From: Pinus tabuliformis
Taxonomy: Eukaryota > Streptophyta > Pinopsida > Pinales > Pinaceae
Reading direction: 5' to 3'
Length of the DNA stretch: 64,000 nucleotides
Assembly (NCBI GenBank): GCA_031772625.1
Contig: CM062820.1
Location: forward strand, 317,214,545-317,278,544
A program made the position numbers and the translations under genes. A model generated the notes under the pieces. That model was not told where the DNA came from, made no database searches, and worked only from the letters and a program-made list of their open reading frames with translations. Below, piece by piece: positions 59,851 through 64,000 of this stretch (positions are counted from its first letter, which is position 1; each line of letters begins with the position of its first letter).

Positions 59851-60640
59851 ATGGAGTCTACCAATCAAGGAATCCCTCTTGGAGGGAATCCTAGTCCTTT
59901 CTCCTCTTGGGGAGATATTGGTTCTCCATATATGGCTACATTGTCCCTTCCAGGAATCACAATCGGCCTGCCAGTATGGCTTTTCTCGACCTCTGTCGTT
60001 CAAAACACCGTAATTCCTCAACAATCTAATTAGCAACCAAATGATACTGAAGCTACCCCTTCACCTTCTACTTAATTTGTTTCTCCTTCCATTTCTTCCT
60101 CTTCGCTTGGTGAAACTAGTGACACTAAAAACCAAGTAGTTGAGAAGAAAAAGAAAGGGAAGGAGAAGAAGAAGAAACCAACTAAACAAGGGAACAACAA
60201 TGCATCATCTAGTGAAAATCCGTACACTAAAGTTTCCAAACCAAAAACTCTATGCATGATTTGAAAGGAGAGACATTACCATCATGATTGCCCTTGCATC
60301 CCACGGATCTTGAGAGAATGGTCTCCCCGTTTGCACCATTCAGTGTCATCAACCCCTAACAGTTGGGTTGACAGAGCACCATCAACTAGTGAAAACGAAG
60401 TCAATAGACTGAAAGGAAAAGTCTAAGTTCCATGTAGGTTATGTGAAGGTGATCATACTCTTCACCGTTGTCCTTTTCTAGATGAAGCCAAAAGAATTTT
60501 TATTAACCGTCCTGTTTCACCACAGCAACTTCCACCTGGATACAAGAAACTCTTGCCAAGTCCTTTGCTAGTTGAAAACCCGATTGACATAACTCAATTG
60601 TCGATCGAATCGCTTATCATGAAAGTGAACCTCTTGAGTC
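59851..60640 (+). pseudogene. short Gag of E3
   Basis: The frame starts MESTNQGIPLGGNPSPFSSW at 59851. Stops occur at 60031 and later. A Lys-rich stretch (KKKKGKEKKKKP near 60145) precedes a CX2CX3HX4C zinc knuckle (CRLCEGDHTLHRC, from 60433), the same spacing as in the Athila-like Gag. No full-length capsid domain is visible, so Gag is shorter than normal. A frameshift near 60615-60640 leads into the protease frame. Confidence 0.65.
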
Positions 60641-60644
60641 CACA

Positions 60645-61418
60645 TTGGGCCAAAGTCAACTGGTCGAGATGGCAGTTGACCGAGTCTTGCCTTCAGAAGG
60701 CCCACCTTCATATGATACAGTTCCCGAAGAGAATGAGAATGACACCATTCAAATTCTTTTTGTCGATACAGAGTCTAATGAACTTGGGGGAAATCCACCC
60801 ATTCCTTTACAACAGGAAGAGACCCCCCCAGTTCATGAAACTTATCCGGACATTTATCCGGTACCTCCTCCAAGTAGTCTAGGCATTTTCTTTGATTGGA
60901 ATCAACTAGCAAAACCTCGCCTTCCATATAATGTACCATTCCGAATCATAGTACAAGTTTACAAAATGATCGTGTCTAGCACAATCATAGATGAAGGGGC
61001 TTCAATGAGTATCCTTTCCTCAACTGCTTGGAAAGCGCTTGGTTCACCATCGCTTTTGCCTGAAAAACAAAATTTGTCGGGCTTCAACAAAGGAACCAAT
61101 CAACCATTAGGGATCCTTCCAAAGTTGCTGATAACTTTGAGAAAGAAAACCATTCATTTGAACGTGATGGTAGTCCAAGGTACACTAGATTACAATATAC
61201 TCCTTGGACGTGACTATATATATAGCATGGAAGCTATTGTTTCCACATTCTTTCGAGTGATGTGTTTTCCACATGAAGGCAGACTGGTGCAACTTGTCGA
61301 CCAGCTTACATTTCCTAGCTCAAACACAGCTATGAATCAACCATCATCCCTAAATGGTCTCTTCGCATCAATAATGTTTCTTCAACCTTTGTTCCACCCA
61401 CCTAATTACTGCGAGTAG
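60645..61418 (+). pseudogene. retropepsin-like protease of E3
   Basis: An open frame of 257 codons. The first half is acidic linker (EGPPSYDTVPEENEND). The protease begins about 60888 (FFDWNQLAKPRLPYNVPFRI); catalytic Asp in IIDEGASMSIL at 60991 (D-E-G), then WKALGSPSLLPE, NQPLGILPKLLITL, LDYNILLGRDYIYSM and FFRVMCFPHEGRLVQLVDQL. These blocks match the protease end of plant Tat/Ogre polyproteins and the E2 copy. The frame is intact through the domain, so it could be active, but its own start is not obvious. It is translated as part of Gag-Pro in relatives. Confidence 0.75.
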
Positions 61419-63870
61419 TTCGGTGAGTGTGATGAAGATTAGGGGGCATGCACCCTAGTCTGCTTCAGCAGGTGAACCCAGAGGAAAAGAGAGGTTTTCT
61501 TGAAAGGTCATAATACTTGGATTGAACAACATTCCCGTATAGGTTATGTAATCAGTCTAACACAATTATTTCCTTTGTACGATTGTGAATGGAAGCTCAC
61601 AACATTCACCTTCATACGTTATGTGATTGGAAGCTCACAACAATCACCTTCATCTATTTCGATGGAGAAAGAAAAGGAAGAGTTTTTTTCTGGTGACAGA
61701 AACAATCCCGCCTAATCGCAGGAACTTCCATTTGATAAGCTAGAAACTCTCCTTTTACTGGAAGACCATGGGGCATGCAAACCTTTGCATACAAGTGAAA
61801 AGCGACCTTTAATTTTCTTAGTTTGTAGGTTCTCAACCCTTTAACCTCATAGCTCGGTCGTTTCTAGCTTGCATAAAAAGGCAATGAGCACATGTTATAG
61901 TAGTGTTCAATCTCATTAAAAAATAAATCTACCAAGAGATATTATCAAAAGACTGGTAAGAGCAATGTTCCCGCAAGGTTCAAGCTCGTTAAAAAATCAA
62001 CATGCACTGAGCACATGTTGGCACAAGGTTCAAGCTCATTAAAAAATAAACCTGCCTTTGGTAAATAACCTTTGTGATTGCTTTGCTATCAACCCTTTTT
62101 TGAACCTTGGTTGTGTTCCTTCCGTCACCTCCATTTCATTCGGCCGACCATACACTTCCACTTGATTGTTTACCCTTTTGAGGAACATCTATGATGAGTG
62201 ATTTTGTTTGCCACCCTCTTTACACTGCCATGTTTTGAGAAGTTCCAAACTTACCTGGAACTAGCTGCTACCCAGAAATACCACTCGTTCCTCAAAAGCA
62301 AGTCTCTTTTAAGCTCTTTTTTAGACTTGTTAAATATAAAAATATTGTCGAGCTATTGGCCTTCCCATCTCGTTAAAGTAAGGGGAACACCATCCCTCTC
62401 ATATATTTTAATCTTTTTGGACCTGAGGGATTATTAAACAAAAATATCGAGCACTTGTCTTTGTCGGCTCGTTAAAACTATCGAAAAGTCATCCCTTTTG
62501 TATTATTTCACACTTTTTTAGACTTAAGGGATTATGCCACGAAAAAGGACTGTTGGAGTCTCCTTTTCATCGATTTTAAAACTCTCTAAACATGAAAATG
62601 ACTGAGTTATCTTTGTTGCTAAACTCGTTAAAACAATAGTGACAAGCTTGTCCACCCAAACAAGAATGAGTCTCACTAACGCTAGGCTCGCTAAACACAA
62701 AGTGACAGGTTTGCCTGAAGGGCAAATTATAGACCAAGAATATGTTATCCTCCTCAAGCTTGTCAAAAATAAAGAGGTACTGGTCAGCAATGAATGGAGA
62801 AAAATGGGAAGAAAACTTGAAGAACTCTATTGGTAGCAGGTCGCTCTTGAACATGACACTTTCACTTCATCACCGTGATTGAGTTGGGTTGGGTTTTTCG
62901 TTCACTATCACCATTGGTCCACTGTGCCATCCATGGGGTTAACGCTACCAGTCCATATCAGTGTTTCCAATATGTTCAAGAGAAGTCATTTAGAGAATTC
63001 ACCATCCAGCAAATGCCTCATCCACTGCATTACATCCACTCTTCATTTTTCATGGCCACCATTCCTGAACCTTATATCATCAGATCATTTTCACCTCCAC
63101 AAAAATCATTTGCTCCATTTCACATCGTAGATGTGGGATACATCAAGGCCCTCCTACGACAGGTCACTTCTTGTCGACATCAGCTCATTATCCAAGAAGT
63201 TGACTTAGAAACAACCTTTTCATTACTTTGAAGCTTGCATGCCTCAATGGCAAGTTTCCCACTTCCAGCGATAGGTTTACATCAATGACCTTCGACCGAA
63301 AGACTTTGCGTGGTGTTCGATATCGGCTCATATATTCACACCATGTGAATTGTACTATAGTACCTTGAGGGTCATCATCATTATCGGTGACTCCTCTCGC
63401 ATCTGTTAACAGCTTACATTATTGGCTGGTAATTAGGCAATGTCTTTCTGTGTTCGACTTCAGAACATCTTTTCACATGGATCGACTTGTACATTAGGCG
63501 AAGATTGGACGAGTTTTGAAGACCTCTGATCTAGTTTCATCCATCTGGGCTGCGATATATTCAGGAAAATAAAGACATCAATTGTACACAAAATTTGCAT
63601 TGATAGTCATCTAAGCTAGGGAAGATGACTCTTCATACGAAGAATCACCAGTCTGCAATAGCAGACGATTGTCTGTCCTATGTACATGAAAATGAATTTA
63701 TAAAGCTGAGCATGGGAATGCCCGCCTCAGCTAGATCATGAAAATAATATGATGATGTATTGTATTGTATCTTATACAAGTCACCTTCCAGTAAGAATAC
63801 CTCGGATCCTCATGAATAAAGCATTTCACTCGACATCAGAAGATTTACGACCTCATGCTTTAGGGGCAAC
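61419..63870 (+). other. E3 non-coding 3' region with hairpin array
   Basis: Motif hairpins lie near 61909, 61981, 62033, 62315, 62363, 62462, 62576, 62620, 62682 and 62755. The conserved hairpin AAGCTTGC/GCAAGTTT is at 63231-63257. Blocks TTGAACATGACACTTTC (62838), ATCAAGGCCCTCCTACGACA (63143) and CATGCTTTAGGGG (63854, polypurine tract) match E1 and E2. No reverse transcriptase or integrase frame is present. Confidence 0.65.
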
Positions 63871-64000
63871 TGTTATAGACATATTTGGGGACTACAAACC
63901 CAAACTTATATGTCCATAAACTAAGGGCTCCATAAGTCCCTAAAACTATTGTTTCATACCCTAAAGGATCATGGTCAGCTGATTACATCATTTCCCAGAA
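63871..64000 (+). mobile_element. start of the 3' LTR of E3 (truncated by window end)
   Basis: TGTTATAGACATATTTGGGG matches the E3 5' LTR start; similarity holds through ATCATGGTCA and TACATCATTTCC to the last base. Confidence 0.85.

Larger units (their letters stand above)
57035..64000 (+). mobile_element. E3: non-autonomous gag-protease LTR element, nearly complete
   Basis: 5' LTR 57035-58071, primer site 58075-58092, leader, gag from 59851, protease to about 61330, hairpin region, polypurine tract, and 3' LTR starting at 63871 and running off the window. The 5.8-kb interior has no reverse transcriptase, RNase H or integrase; the protease is followed within about 2.5 kb by the LTR, exactly as in E2. 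The first 130 bp of the two LTRs differ by about 15 changes plus a 12-bp indel, so the insertion is old. It would need enzymes of an autonomous Ogre-like relative. Confidence 0.8.

Overview
This window is repeat-dominated nuclear DNA of a land plant with a large genome. The evidence is nested LTR retrotransposons of plant lineages (Athila-like, Tat/Ogre-like and Tork/Tnt1-like), plant tRNA primer-binding sites, a broken copy of a plant kinesin-12 gene, and long AT-rich stretches with old tandem duplications. A gymnosperm or fern would fit, but the sequence alone does not settle the species. I see no intact host gene, rRNA, tRNA or CRISPR array.

Layout. 1-5924: the 3' part and LTR of a Tat/Ogre-like non-autonomous element (E1); its LTR appears split by about 3 kb of foreign DNA. 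7026-11140: stalk/tail of a KIN-12 kinesin pseudogene without motor domain. 12193-16652: 5'-truncated second copy of the same element family (E2: protease, hairpin and tandem arrays, 3' LTR). 16653-17468: gag remnant of an older Ty3 element with a 30-bp repeat. 17469-19869: LTR, degenerate primer-binding site and leader of another Ogre-like element (E4). 19870-33674: a young Athila-like element (tRNA-Asp primer site, gag-pol, extra 3' ORF, 3' LTR of about 2.1 kb), whose 5' LTR lacks its first half. 33675-38712 and 43619-45218: reverse transcriptase end, RNase H, integrase, extra coiled-coil ORF and LTR of an old Ty3 element, split by a complete Ty1/copia element at 38713-43618 with target duplication CACTT. 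45219-57034: degenerate intergenic DNA ending in a satellite-like field. 57035-64000: third copy of the non-autonomous family (E3), nearly complete, running off the window.

How it fits together. The gag at 16653-17468 and the pol at 33675 onward could be halves of one old element opened by E4 and Athila; the copia insertion into its extra ORF is certain. Decay is mainly point mutation: all ten in-frame stops of the Athila and copia ORFs are TAG or TGA, and each can arise by C-to-T change at CAG or CGA, as expected for methylated, silenced DNA.

Most interesting: (1) an octamer CTACAGGA present about 33 times in the Athila element, phased at 20-21 bp on both strands in LTR, spacer and coding DNA; (2) a gag-protease-only element family whose non-coding half is an array of small hairpins sharing an ACTCGTTAAA-like centre; (3) several hairpin families whose arms change together while the loop stays fixed.
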